A stretch of DNA of 64,000 nucleotides from NCBI RefSeq assembly GCF_025972045.1, contig NZ_JAPDHX010000002.1:372001-436000 (forward strand), written 5' to 3'. This stretch comes from Micropruina sonneratiae (lineage in GTDB: Bacteria > Actinomycetota > Actinomycetes > Propionibacteriales > Propionibacteriaceae). Under the pieces are notes generated by a model, which was not told where the DNA came from, did no database searches, and was given only the letters and a program-made list of their open reading frames with translations. Shown piece after piece: positions 54,435 to 62,976 of this stretch (position 1 is its first letter; every line of letters starts with the position of its first letter). The position numbers and the translations under genes were made by a program.

Positions 54435-55139
54435 CTACTGGGGCATCGTCGACCGCATGATGGCGGCGTGGGCGTGCATGACGATCTGGGTGACCTCCTG
54501 CGCCAGTTGATGCGGCGACTGGCTGCGCCGCAGATGCGGTGCGATCGCCTGCTCGATCAGCCCGACCTCGCGCTCGGCGGCCTGCTTCACCACGCGCAGA
54601 TGCCGGGCGTCCATGCCGTAGGCGGCGAGCTTGCGCGCCGCGACGGCCACCGTCAACGCATCCCGGCCGTAGTAGACGGTGCCCCGGCGGGGGTTGACCA
54701 GCGCGTGCCGCTCGAGCTCGGCGAGGCTTCCCTCGGACAGCCCGCTGAGTTCGAGCAGCTCACGCCGGGTGATGCGGATCGGGCGCTTCGAACTGCGCGG
54801 CTGCGGGCCGTTGCCGTTGCCCGCGGTCACCGAGGGCACCTCGGTGACGGCGGCCGCACCGGTCAGCGGCTCGAGCCGCGGCGGTTCCTCGCCCCGGTCC
54901 ATCGCCTCCAGATGTTCGCGGATGACCTTCAGCGGCAGGTAGTGCGACTTCTGCACGGTGAGGATGTAGCGCAGCCGCGCGATATCGGACTCGGCATAAC
55001 GGCGGTAGCCCGACGGGGCCCGCTCGGGCGAGATCAGCCCCTCACTCTCCAGGAAGCGGATCTTCGAGATGGAGACGTCGGGGAAGTCTCCCTTCAGGAC
55101 CGAGAGGACCTGACCGATGCTGCGCAGTCCGTAAGCCAT
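54435..55139 (-). CDS. MerR-family regulator, FtsR-like (Rv1828-like)
   Basis: 234 residues. N-terminal HTH with SIGQVLSVLKGDFPDVSISK, IRFLESEGLISPERAPSGYR and RYAESDIARLRYIL; a long flexible linker (about 90-120); then a C-terminal domain ITRRELLELSGLSEGSLAEL and ALTVAVAARKLAAYGMDARH. This matches the FtsR/Rv1828 group; C. glutamicum FtsR activates ftsZ. The role here is inferred from similarity and from location between the DUF151 gene and the FHA gene. Confidence 0.9.
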   Translation of the reverse strand: MAYGLRSIGQVLSVLKGDFPDVSISKIRFLESEGLISPERAPSGYRRYAESDIARLRYILTVQKSHYLPLKVIREHLEAMDRGEEPPRLEPLTGAAAVTEVPSVTAGNGNGPQPRSSKRPIRITRRELLELSGLSEGSLAELERHALVNPRRGTVYYGRDALTVAVAARKLAAYGMDARHLRVVKQAAEREVGLIEQAIAPHLRRSQSPHQLAQEVTQIVMHAHAAIMRSTMPQ

Positions 55140-55144
55140 TCAGC

Positions 55145-55639
55145 TCATCCCGGGTGGTTGAAGAAGAGCATCCGGAACTTGCCGATCTGCACCTCGTCCC
55201 CGCGCCGCAGCGCCACCGGTCCATCGATCAGGGCCTTGTTCACGTACGTGCCGTTGAGGCTGTTCTCGTCCTCGACCCAGATGTGCCCGTCGCGCCTGGT
55301 CAGCCGGGCGTGGTTGCGCGACACCGTGATGTCGTCGAGGAAGATGTCGCAGCGCGGGTGCCGTCCGGCGGTGGTCACGTCGGAGTTGACCAGGAAACGG
55401 GCACCGGCAGCCGGCCCCTGACGCACGATCAGCAGCGCCGAGTTGGGCGGGAGTTGCGAGATCGCGCTCTGGTCCTCGGCGCTCAGGTCGTCGATCAGCG
55501 AGTCCTCGGGGCTGGTAGCATCGACCGGCAGGCCCACCCGCGTGGTGTCCCCGGTCACCTTCGCCAGCGACGTCCCGCAGTTGGCACAGAAATTGTTCGT
55601 GTCAGCGTTGTCGTGTCCACAGGCGGGGCACTTGATCAT
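55145..55639 (-). CDS. garA: FHA-domain signalling protein, GarA/OdhI-like
   Basis: 164 residues. A zinc ribbon (CPACGHD ... FCANCG) at 4-21, a GDTTRVG segment (about 30-36) in the position of the phosphorylated threonines of GarA/OdhI, and a C-terminal FHA domain: VTTAGRHPRCDIFLDDITVS, RNHARL and NSLNGTYVN. In mycobacteria the phosphorylated Thr folds back on the FHA domain to control 2-oxoglutarate dehydrogenase and glutamate metabolism. The order with gcvH and MerR is the Rv1826-Rv1828 order. The zinc ribbon is an addition to the M. tuberculosis form. Kinase not in the window. Confidence 0.9.
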   Translation of the reverse strand: MIKCPACGHDNADTNNFCANCGTSLAKVTGDTTRVGLPVDATSPEDSLIDDLSAEDQSAISQLPPNSALLIVRQGPAAGARFLVNSDVTTAGRHPRCDIFLDDITVSRNHARLTRRDGHIWVEDENSLNGTYVNKALIDGPVALRRGDEVQIGKFRMLFFNHPG

Positions 55640-55721
55640 CGTCCAGGCCTTTCTGCACGAACGCGGTGATGGCTAGGGGAAGGGTGGAGGGCTTCAGGCT
55701 AAGCCAGAGGTTGACGGTTGG

Positions 55722-56102
55722 CTACTGCTCGGCCACTTCGGCGTACGCGTCGGCGTCCATCGCCTCGTCGAGCTCGGAGGGATCGTTGATCTCCAACTCG
55801 AACATCCACCCGTCCCCGTACGGATCGGAGTTGATCACCTCGGGAGTGCTGGTGAGCATCTCGTTGACCGACGTGATCACCCCGGAGGCGGGCGAGAAGA
55901 CGTCCGAGACGCTCTTGGTCGACTCGACCTCGACGCAGGCATCGTCCTTGGCGACCTCTTCGCCGACCTGGGGCAAGGACACGTAGACGACGTCGCCCAG
56001 CGCGTCGGCCGCATACGACGTGATCCCGACGCGAACGGTCGAACCGTTCCCGGTGCGTACCCACTCGTGCTTGTCGGTGTACTTCAGATCCTCGGGATAC
56101 AC
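55722..56102 (-). CDS. gcvH: Glycine cleavage system H protein
   Basis: 126-residue lipoyl carrier. YPEDLKYTDKHEW is the usual start; VEVESTKSVSDVFSP holds the lipoylated lysine (about 62); GDGWMFELEINDPSELDEAM the C-terminal part. GTG 56102 follows AAGGAG at 8-10 bases, better than the longer frame to 56177. It works with gcvP downstream and with GcvT and Lpd elsewhere. Confidence 0.95.
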   Translation of the reverse strand: MYPEDLKYTDKHEWVRTGNGSTVRVGITSYAADALGDVVYVSLPQVGEEVAKDDACVEVESTKSVSDVFSPASGVITSVNEMLTSTPEVINSDPYGDGWMFELEINDPSELDEAMDADAYAEVAEQ

Positions 56103-56214
56103 AGCGTGACTCCTTGGCCGTGAAACGGGTTGGTCGGATGCCGCGGCATCCTGCGCACACACTACCCACATCGCCATCCCCTCACGACCGGGAACAAAAC
56201 CGGGCGGCAGTCGG

Positions 56215-57087
56215 TCAGGCGGGTTTGGCGTAGCGATTGTCGGGCGCCGCGACCACGGCGGTGATCGTCACCTTGTCGTCGCTGACGACGGTGACGGTGC
56301 CGCCGATCCGGTCGTCCTCGACCTCGCTGACCAGCCCTCCACTGAACCTGACCGCCTCGGTGAGGGCGTGCGGGTCACCGATCACCTCGATGATGATCGG
56401 GCGGCTGATCCGCTGCCCCGCGGCCAGCAGCCCCTGCGCGTCGGAGCTGAACCAGGTGGAGGCGACGACCCGCACGGTGCCGTTGATCGCCATCACCTCG
56501 GCCCCCGCGTCGCGCAGCTCCTCGATGGTGTTCAGCAGCAACTCGGCGGTGACCTTGCGCTGCGGGTCGTTGATGGTGATCCGCACCCCCTGGCCCTGGG
56601 CGGGCGCCGTGCCGCCCAGGATGGCCAGCACGTCGAGCCGCCGCTGGGCCTCTTCACGGGCCACCCGCTCGGAGTCGACGCCGCTCTGCAGCCGGGTCCG
56701 GGTCGCCTCGAGGTCGGCGATCTCGGCCTCGAGCCGCCGGCTCTCGGCGGTCAGGTCGTCGAGCATCTGCACCAGGTCGTCGTGCCTCAGGGTCGAGTAG
56801 TCGGTCTCGGAGGCCAGCGTGCGGACCTGCATGGCCACCGCCAGCCCCAGCACCAGCAGGATGGCGGCGAAGACCACCTGGGCCCGGCCGGGCTTGACGA
56901 AGTCGCGGACCAGCTCCCGCCAGCCGATCGTGCCGGGATCGGACGCCTCGTCCACGATCGCCCGGCGGGGGGCGTCCGGCTGCTCGGCCTGATCCGTCAC
57001 TCCCCCGCCGTCGGACGCCGTCCCGGCATCGGCCGGTTGGCCGTCGCGGCGCTCGCCCTCGTCCGGCGCGTCCAGTGGCTCAGGCAT
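56215..57087 (-). CDS. DUF881 membrane-anchored protein
   Basis: 290 residues. An acidic cytoplasmic N-terminus, one membrane segment (AQVVFAAILLVLGLAVAMQV, about 69-88), a coiled coil (ESRRLEAEIADLEATRTRLQ) and the DUF881 domain (GVRITINDPQRKVTAELLLN; TIEELRDAGAEVMAINGTVR). DUF881 proteins flank the Sbp-type gene in actinobacteria and firmicutes, where they have been tied to cell division or envelope, without a proven role. The ATG overlaps the Sbp stop by 8 bases. Confidence 0.88.
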   Translation of the reverse strand: MPEPLDAPDEGERRDGQPADAGTASDGGGVTDQAEQPDAPRRAIVDEASDPGTIGWRELVRDFVKPGRAQVVFAAILLVLGLAVAMQVRTLASETDYSTLRHDDLVQMLDDLTAESRRLEAEIADLEATRTRLQSGVDSERVAREEAQRRLDVLAILGGTAPAQGQGVRITINDPQRKVTAELLLNTIEELRDAGAEVMAINGTVRVVASTWFSSDAQGLLAAGQRISRPIIIEVIGDPHALTEAVRFSGGLVSEVEDDRIGGTVTVVSDDKVTITAVVAAPDNRYAKPA

Positions 57088-57412
57088 GGAACAGTGCCCG
57101 TCGGATCGCGGCCGCGTTGGTGAAGATGCGGATGCCCAGCACCACCACCACCGCTGTGGAGAGCTGCGAGCCCACCCCGATCTGGTCGCCGATCCAGACG
57201 ATCACGGCAGCGATCAGCACGTTGGACGAGAAGGACACGACGAACACCTTGTCGTCGAAGGTGCGCTCCAGGTAGGCCCGGAAGCCCCCGAACAAGGCGT
57301 CGAGGGCGGCGACGATCGCGATCGGCAGGTAGGGCTGTAGGCCGGCCGGCAGTGTCGGCTCGAGGTAGATGCCCAGGGCGATCCCGATGATCAGCCCGAC
57401 GATGGCGAACAC
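57080..57412 (-). CDS. sbp: DUF1290 small basic membrane protein (Sbp)
   Basis: 110 residues from GTG 57412, with GGGGGTGA upstream. Three hydrophobic segments (FAIVGLIIGIALGIYL; YLPIAIVAALDALFGGFRAY; FSSNVLIAAVIVWIGDQIG). The YLPIAIVAALDALFGG and ERTFDDKVFVVSFSSN blocks are diagnostic of the Sbp family found between DUF881 genes (Rv1824). Unknown function; membrane. Confidence 0.88.
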   Translation of the reverse strand: MFAIVGLIIGIALGIYLEPTLPAGLQPYLPIAIVAALDALFGGFRAYLERTFDDKVFVVSFSSNVLIAAVIVWIGDQIGVGSQLSTAVVVVLGIRIFTNAAAIRRALFHA

Positions 57413-57425
57413 GGACTCACCCCCT

Positions 57426-58226
57426 TCACGGCATCCGCTCGGCGTAGCGGAGGCCCAGGCCGGGATCGGCATCGAGCCGCAGACTACCCGCCGACGAGAG
57501 CTCGTAGGCAATGCCGTAGTTCTGCTTGAGGTAGGCCCACCAGGCGCCGCCGGCCGTGGCGGGGAAGCGTTGCAGCAACCCGTCCGGGTCGCCGATCGCC
57601 TCGATGCGGTAGGGCCGGGTGAGCGACCGGTAGTCAACCGTGATCGCGTCGCCGGCGCCACGGATGGCCGTGCGCGACGACAGCCGGTGGCCGTTCACCG
57701 CGATCGCCTCGGCCCCGGCCAGCCATAGTCCGTTGACGGCCTGGCGGACGTCGACGTCGACCACCTTGCTGCCCCTGGCCACGGTCTCGGCGTCGTCGGC
57801 GGTCAGCACCACGCCGGGGCCCGTGACCGCCTGCATGCCCGTGGCGGGAGCCAGCAGGTCGAGCTGTCGTTGGACCAGCCGGGCCTCGGGGTCGTCGCCC
57901 AGCTCGGCGTCGGAGAGCCGCGCGTTCTCCCGCTGCAGCGCGCCGATCCTGGTGCGCAGCGCGTCCACGTTGCGGGAGGCGTCCTCGATCCGGGTGACGA
58001 GTTGATCGCGTTCGACCTGCTCGGCCGGCGCCGTCCGGAGCGTGTCGCCGATCGAGGTGCCGAGCATCAGCCCGATCAACAGGGTCGCCGGCACCACCAG
58101 CCACCAGCGCCGGTGCCGTGTCGTGGCAGCCGAGTAGTCCGGGTCGACGGCGTCGCGGTACAGGTCGGTGAGCAGGTCCATGCTGGCGTCCGGACGCCGG
58201 GCACCGACGGCGGTGCGGGGGCTCAT
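57426..58226 (-). CDS. DUF881 membrane-anchored protein
   Basis: 266 residues, paralogous to the DUF881 protein downstream. One membrane segment (WWLVVPATLLIGLMLGTSIG, about 41-60), coiled coil (LVTRIEDASRNVDALRTRIG), then VDVDVRQAVNGLWLAGAEAI, a typical DUF881 block. Order DUF881-Sbp-DUF881 equals Rv1823-Rv1825. ATG 58226 overlaps the stop of the CDP-alcohol transferase gene (ATGA). Confidence 0.88.
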   Translation of the reverse strand: MSPRTAVGARRPDASMDLLTDLYRDAVDPDYSAATTRHRRWWLVVPATLLIGLMLGTSIGDTLRTAPAEQVERDQLVTRIEDASRNVDALRTRIGALQRENARLSDAELGDDPEARLVQRQLDLLAPATGMQAVTGPGVVLTADDAETVARGSKVVDVDVRQAVNGLWLAGAEAIAVNGHRLSSRTAIRGAGDAITVDYRSLTRPYRIEAIGDPDGLLQRFPATAGGAWWAYLKQNYGIAYELSSAGSLRLDADPGLGLRYAERMP

Positions 58227-58861
58227 CCGGACCGGGTGACGGCAGCGGTGGTGGAGGGCCGGTCACCGCGGCCGACCCGCGGGAACCTGCGCAGGACGTC
58301 GAGGGTCTGGCCGAGGTACATCAGGCCGGCACACCAGTACAGCGCCGCCCCCCACAGCGCGAACGCCCAGCCGACCACCCGGAAGGCCAGCCCCCACGGT
58401 TCGGCGCTGGCGCCCAGCAGCACCATCGGGAAGGCGTACAGCAGGCAGAAGGTAGCCGTCTTGCCGAGGAAATGCACCGGCAGGGTGATGAACCCACGGG
58501 TGCGCAGCAACGGCAGCACCACGGCGGCCATCAGCACGTCACGCGAGACCAGCAGCAGCACCATCCACCAGGGGATGATCTCGCGCATCGCCAGCCCGAT
58601 CAGGGTCGCGAGGATGTAGAGCCGGTCGGCCAGCGGGTCGAGGACCTGACCCAGCTTGGAACGCTGGTTCCACTTGCGGGCCAGGTAGCCGTCCACCCAG
58701 TCGGTGGCGCCAAGGAAGGCCAGGGCCGCCACGGCGAGCAGGTCGTACTGCCGGGCCAGCAGCAACCACAGGAACAACGGCACACCCAGCAGCCGAACGA
58801 AGCTCAGCACGTTGGGGAGGGTGAGGATGCGCTCGGTGTCGTAGGGCTCGCCGGTTGACAC
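58223..58861 (-). CDS. CDP-alcohol phosphatidyltransferase (PgsA2-like)
   Basis: 212-residue integral membrane enzyme making a phospholipid head group. The family motif DxxDGxxARx8GxxxDxxxD is present as DWVDGYLARKWNQRSKLGQV then LDPLADR (about 54-80). The N-RYPNVLS-like LTLPNVLSFVRLLGVPLF opens, and four to six membrane segments follow. The motif form (NQRSKLGQVLDPLADR) is closer to Rv1822 (PgsA2, phosphatidylglycerolphosphate synthase-like) than to PI synthase. Product (PGP or cardiolipin) not certain. Confidence 0.87.
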   Translation of the reverse strand: MSTGEPYDTERILTLPNVLSFVRLLGVPLFLWLLLARQYDLLAVAALAFLGATDWVDGYLARKWNQRSKLGQVLDPLADRLYILATLIGLAMREIIPWWMVLLLVSRDVLMAAVVLPLLRTRGFITLPVHFLGKTATFCLLYAFPMVLLGASAEPWGLAFRVVGWAFALWGAALYWCAGLMYLGQTLDVLRRFPRVGRGDRPSTTAAVTRSG

Positions 58862-59003
58862 GCTCCCAGACTAGTGCTGAGGGTCGCGGACGGCCCGGCG
58901 GCCGGACCGCCCCGGGTGCGATCCGTCTGAAAACTGCCGGCCGGTCACCCCGAGCACCCGGTCTGCCGCCGCGAAACCGAGGCACGGCCGGGCACTTCGG
59001 AAC

Positions 59004-59558
59004 TCAGGCGGAGTCCCACGCCTGCGCCAGCAGCGCGCGGGTGTCGTCGAGCAGCTGCGGGACCGCCTTGGTCTGCGCCACCACCGGCAGGAAGTTCGCG
59101 TCACCGGGCCAGCGCGGCACGACGTGCTGGTGCAGGTGGGCGGCGATGCCGGCCCCGGCCACGTCGCCCTGGTTGATGCCCAGGTTGAACCCGGCCGGGT
59201 GACTGACCGACCTGACCACCCGCATCGCGCGACGGGTCAGTCCGGCGATCTCCGCGACCTCGGCCGGGGTGGCGTCGGTGTAGTCGGAGACGTGCCGGTA
59301 GGGGCACACGAGCAGGTGTCCGGGCGAGTACGGGTACAGGTTCATCACCACGTAGGCCGCCACGCCGCGATGGACGATCAGGCCGTCGGCGTCGTCTCGC
59401 TGCGGAGCCCGGCAGAACGGGCACTGCTTGGCGGTGCTGTCGGTGGGCTTGTTCTCGCCCCCGATGTAGACCATCCGGTGCGGCGTCCAGAGCCGCTGGA
59501 AGCCGTCGGGGTCCCCCGGGCGCTCCCCGGGAGACTCCACCACCGGCTCGGACGCCAC
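59004..59558 (-). CDS. HIT-family hydrolase, Ap4A phosphorylase-like (Rv2613c-like)
   Basis: 184 residues from GTG 59558. HIT motif HLHQHVVPRW (about 145-154, HxHxHxx) with CPFCRAP (about 48-54), a probable zinc site. YPYSPGHLLVCPYRHVSDYT is the substrate strand. Homologue Rv2613c in M. tuberculosis is an Ap4A phosphorylase and also lies beside thrS; the activity is inferred from that similarity. It lies 5 bases after thrS and 142 bases before the CDP-alcohol transferase gene. Confidence 0.87.
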   Translation of the reverse strand: MASEPVVESPGERPGDPDGFQRLWTPHRMVYIGGENKPTDSTAKQCPFCRAPQRDDADGLIVHRGVAAYVVMNLYPYSPGHLLVCPYRHVSDYTDATPAEVAEIAGLTRRAMRVVRSVSHPAGFNLGINQGDVAGAGIAAHLHQHVVPRWPGDANFLPVVAQTKAVPQLLDDTRALLAQAWDSA

Positions 59559-59563
59559 CGCGG

Positions 59564-61585
59564 TCAGTTCCCGGCGGTCGGGTCGGCGTTGCTGCGGCCG
59601 GCGATGTGGCCCACGATCAGCCGCAGGGCCTCGTCCACCGGGACGCCGTTGCGCTGCGAACCGTCCCGGTAGCGGAACGACACCGCACCGGCGTCGCGAT
59701 CGGCCTCGCCGGCGATCAGCACGAACGGCGCCTTGGCCTTGGACGCGTTGCGGATCTTCTTGCCGAACCGGTCGGCCGAGGCGTCCAGTTCGACCCGGAC
59801 GCCGCGCGCCCGCAGCCGGTCGAGCACGCCGGCCAGGTAGTCGTTGAACTCCTCGGCGACCGGCAGGCCGATCACCTGGACGGGGGCCAGCCACGCAGGG
59901 AAGGCGCCGGCGTAGTGCTCGAGCAGCACGCCGAAGAACCGCTCGATCGAGCCGAACAGGGCCCGGTGGATCATCACCGGCCGCTGCCGGCTGCCGTCCG
60001 CGGCGGTGTACTCGAGTTCGAACAGCTCGGGTTCGAAGAAGTCGAGCTGGATCGTTGACAGCTGCCAGGTGCGGCCGATCGCGTCCTTGGCCTGGACGGA
60101 GATCTTGGGGCCGTAGAAGGCGGCACCGCCCGGGTCGGGCACCAGTTCCAGTCCGGACGCCTCGGCCACCTCGGCCAGCACCCGGGTGGCGTCCTCCCAG
60201 GTCTGCTCGTCGCCGACGGACTTGTCCGGGTTGCGGGTGGACAACTCCAGGTAGAAGTCGTCCAACCCGTAGTCGCGCAGCAGTTCGAGGACAAAGGTGA
60301 GCAGCCGGGCCAGCTCGTCCTTCATCTGCTCACGGGTGCAGTAGATGTGCGCGTCGTCCTGGGTGAAGCCGCGGGCGCGGGTCAGCCCGTGCACCACGCC
60401 CGACTTCTCGTAGCGGTAGACGTGGCCGAACTCGAACAGTCGCAGCGGCAGCTCGCGATACGACCGTCCCCTGCTCTGGAAGACCAGGTTGTGCATCGGG
60501 CAGTTCATCGGCTTGAGGTAGTAGTCGGCGCCCTGCCTGGTCACGTGACCCTGCTCGTCGCGCTCCTCGTCGACCCGCATCGGAGGGTACATGCCGTCGG
60601 CGTACCACTCCAGGTGCTTCGAGGTCTCGAACAGGTGCCCCTTGGTGATGTGCGGGGTGTTGACGAACGAGTAGCCCGCCTCGACGTGCCGGCGCCTGGA
60701 GTAGTCCTCCATCTCCATCCGGATCATCGCGCCCTTGGGGTGGAAGACCGGCAGGCCCGAACCGATCTCGTCGGGGAAGCTGAACAGGTCCAGTTCCGCA
60801 CCGAGCTTGCGGTGGTCGCGCTTGGCGGCCTCCTCGAGGCGGAACTTGTACGCCTTCAGGTCGTCCCGGGTCGGCCACGACGTGCCGTAGACGCGTTGCA
60901 GTTGCGCGTTGCGCTGGTCGCCGCGCCAGTAGGCCGCGGAGGTGCGCATCAGCGCGTAGGCGTTCAGGTAGCCGGTGTGCGGCACGTGCGGGCCGCGGCA
61001 CAGGTCCTTCCAGGCGACGCTGCCGTCGCGGCGGACGTTGTCGTAGATGGTCAGCTCGGCGCCGCCCACCTCGACGCTGGCGCCTTCGGTCTCGCCGGAG
61101 TCGCCCTTGATGCCGATCAGCTCGAGCTTGTACGGCTCGGACGCCAGCTCTGCGCGGGCTTCTTCGTCGCTGACCACGCGGCGGACGAACCGCTGCCGCT
61201 CGCGCACGATCTGGCCCATCTGCTTCTCGATCGCGGCGACGTCCTCGGGCGTGAACGGACGTGCGGTGTCGAAGTCGTAGTAGTAGCCGTCGGCGATGAA
61301 CGGGCCGATGCCCAGCCTGGTGTCGGGGTAGAGCGCCTGGACGGCCTGCGCCGTGACGTGCCCGGTGGAGTGCCGCAGGATGTTCAGCCCGTCGGGGCTG
61401 TCGATGGCGACCGGCTCGACCTCGTCGCCGGCGTCGAGCGCACGGCTGAGGTCACGCAGATCCCCGTTGACCCGCATCGCGACGACGGTGCGGTCGGCGC
61501 CGAACAGGTCGAGCCCGGTGGTCTCGGTCTCGACCACCCGGGCTTCGCGCGAATCGGGGCGCACCACGGTGATGGAGACAGACAC
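59564..61585 (-). CDS. thrS: Threonyl-tRNA synthetase
   Basis: 673 residues from GTG 61585, with AAGGAAG upstream. TGS domain at the N-terminus ([20 protein letters not shown]); the editing-type HxxxH domain ([20 protein letters not shown]); class II catalytic core with [40 protein letters not shown] and [12 protein letters not shown]-terminal anticodon domain with [16 protein letters not shown] and [14 protein letters not shown]. First gene of the thrS-HIT pair. The open frame to 61714 has no synthetase sequence. Confidence 0.97.
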   Translation of the reverse strand: MSVSITVVRPDSREARVVETETTGLDLFGADRTVVAMRVNGDLRDLSRALDAGDEVEPVAIDSPDGLNILRHSTGHVTAQAVQALYPDTRLGIGPFIADGYYYDFDTARPFTPEDVAAIEKQMGQIVRERQRFVRRVVSDEEARAELASEPYKLELIGIKGDSGETEGASVEVGGAELTIYDNVRRDGSVAWKDLCRGPHVPHTGYLNAYALMRTSAAYWRGDQRNAQLQRVYGTSWPTRDDLKAYKFRLEEAAKRDHRKLGAELDLFSFPDEIGSGLPVFHPKGAMIRMEMEDYSRRRHVEAGYSFVNTPHITKGHLFETSKHLEWYADGMYPPMRVDEERDEQGHVTRQGADYYLKPMNCPMHNLVFQSRGRSYRELPLRLFEFGHVYRYEKSGVVHGLTRARGFTQDDAHIYCTREQMKDELARLLTFVLELLRDYGLDDFYLELSTRNPDKSVGDEQTWEDATRVLAEVAEASGLELVPDPGGAAFYGPKISVQAKDAIGRTWQLSTIQLDFFEPELFELEYTAADGSRQRPVMIHRALFGSIERFFGVLLEHYAGAFPAWLAPVQVIGLPVAEEFNDYLAGVLDRLRARGVRVELDASADRFGKKIRNASKAKAPFVLIAGEADRDAGAVSFRYRDGSQRNGVPVDEALRLIVGHIAGRSNADPTAGN

Positions 61586-62165
61586 GACGAGACTTCCTTC
61601 CACGGATGAGAGTGTCCCCGCTGGACACCCGGCCCATTGTGCCGCAACCGAGCCGCCCTGCCGTGCCGGGGCCGAGTGCCGACACCCGTCGACGATCTGG
61701 CTCGGCGGCACCACGAATTCCTCACTCGGGTCCCACCGGCAACGAGGGTCTGCCGCTCTGCGGCCACGCGACGGCGTCCGTCACACGCCTGGACCTGGTT
61801 GGCTGCAGGCCGTGCAGACACCACTGAGGCCGGACTCCGATCCCCCCGGTCGGAATCCGGCCTCAGCCAGAATCAGGAAAGTTGAGCCCCTTGTCAGAGC
61901 AGCTTTCTCCCGTTGTAAGCCAGTGCCGCCCGGCTTCGTTTCCCCCCTGCCGGTGGCCGCTGGCCTTCCCCCTTCCAGGCACTCTATGGAATCGCCATGA
62001 GGAAGGCCAGCGCGAGCTGTCCCCCGCGGGGGTGACTTTCATCGACGTGATTCCCACCAGCGCGGGTGACCCGTTTCACGGGGTTGAGCCGGATCGACGG
62101 TCGCCTTTGCGGTGAGCGTCTCCACTCCGGGAGCCTGAGCCGACTGCGGTGATCGGTCGGCACGT
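61586..62165. other. 580-base intergenic region upstream of thrS
   Basis: Between thrS (minus) and the methyltransferase gene (minus). No gene can be supported; short open frames here lack family features. It contains one long imperfect hairpin (61825-61865). The stretch at about 61870-62000 is slightly less GC-rich than the surroundings. I see no T-box leader features (AGGGTGGNACCGCG-type) upstream of thrS. Confidence 0.6.
61825..61865. other. Long inverted repeat upstream of thrS
   Basis: Arms TGAGGCCGGACTCCGA (61825-61840) and TCGGAATCCGGCCTCA (61850-61865), 16 bases with one mismatch, around a 9-base CCCCCC-containing loop. It is 240 bases upstream of thrS and 301 bases downstream of the methyltransferase stop. 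It may be the terminator of the latter or a structured leader; the sequence alone does not decide. Confidence 0.6.
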
Positions 62166-62882
62166 TCACTGCGGCATCGACGGCGCTGAAGGGTCTCGCT
62201 GACCGGGCCGTACCCGGCGCGGCGCTGATGTCGCCGGGCGACCAGACTCGCTGTCGTCGGGTCGGCGTACGGACTGGCCGACGATCAGTGGCTGGAGGAT
62301 TCGTGGCATGCCGCACCATTGTTCGGCTCGGAGGGTGGCGCTGGTGAACCCGGCTTGGGTGATGGCCTCGGCGGTGTCTCGGTTGCAGTGGCAGCCGTAG
62401 CCGATCGCGTGCCAGGGCCGGGACAGCCGGTCCTGCCAGCGGCTTTGTCGAGCGTCGGTCGCACGCACGTGTTCGATGAACAGAATCTGGCCGTCGGGGG
62501 CAAGCACCCTGTCGACCTCCCGAAGAGTCGCGGCCATCTCTGGGACCGTGCACATCACCAGCGTGCAGACGACCGTGTCGAAGGAGTCGTCGGCGAAGGG
62601 AAGCCTGTCTGCGGGTGCTTGGACGATCCGGAGCCAACCCTCGCCGCCCCGCGCTCGCCGCTGCAGGGCCCGGATCATCGCCGCTTCGGGATCGGTGAGG
62701 GTCAAACTCGTCACGGTGGACGGATAGAACGGCAGGTTGAGGCCGGTCCCGGCGCCGATCTCGAGCGTGCGGCCGTCTGCGTCCGCCAGCACCTCGTGGC
62801 GGATCGCGCGCATCCCGGCGGCCTCGCCCCGCGAAAGGAACGGGTCGTAGCAGCGGGTGAACAGGCGACTGTAGAGCGACAT
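62166..62882 (-). CDS. Class I SAM-dependent methyltransferase
   Basis: 238 residues from ATG 62882, with AAGGA upstream. Motif I LEIGAGTGLNLPFYP (about 40-54), the acidic D in LTDPEAAM, then FDTVVCTLVMCTVPE (motif IV-like) and DGQILFIEHVRA. This is the Methyltransf_11/UbiE-like group. Substrate unknown. A long C-terminal tail after GQSVRRP (about 205-238) is low complexity. It follows the LuxR-hydrolase gene by 94 bases. Confidence 0.85.
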   Translation of the reverse strand: MSLYSRLFTRCYDPFLSRGEAAGMRAIRHEVLADADGRTLEIGAGTGLNLPFYPSTVTSLTLTDPEAAMIRALQRRARGGEGWLRIVQAPADRLPFADDSFDTVVCTLVMCTVPEMAATLREVDRVLAPDGQILFIEHVRATDARQSRWQDRLSRPWHAIGYGCHCNRDTAEAITQAGFTSATLRAEQWCGMPRILQPLIVGQSVRRPDDSESGRPATSAPRRVRPGQRDPSAPSMPQ

Positions 62883-62976
62883 GTGGTCAGGTCCTTCTGC
62901 GATCTCGGGGCACGGGGTGGTCCACACTGCTCATCCTGGGCGCAGCGGGCTGGGCGGGGCAGTCGTGGAAGTACCG

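Noticed and set aside
61586-61900. T-box leader before thrS
   Set aside because: No conserved T-box antiterminator sequence, and actinobacterial T-boxes are mainly before ileS.
61863-62057. 64-residue open frame on the minus strand
   Set aside because: No ribosome site, no family features, and an atypical composition; it lies in the hairpin gap.
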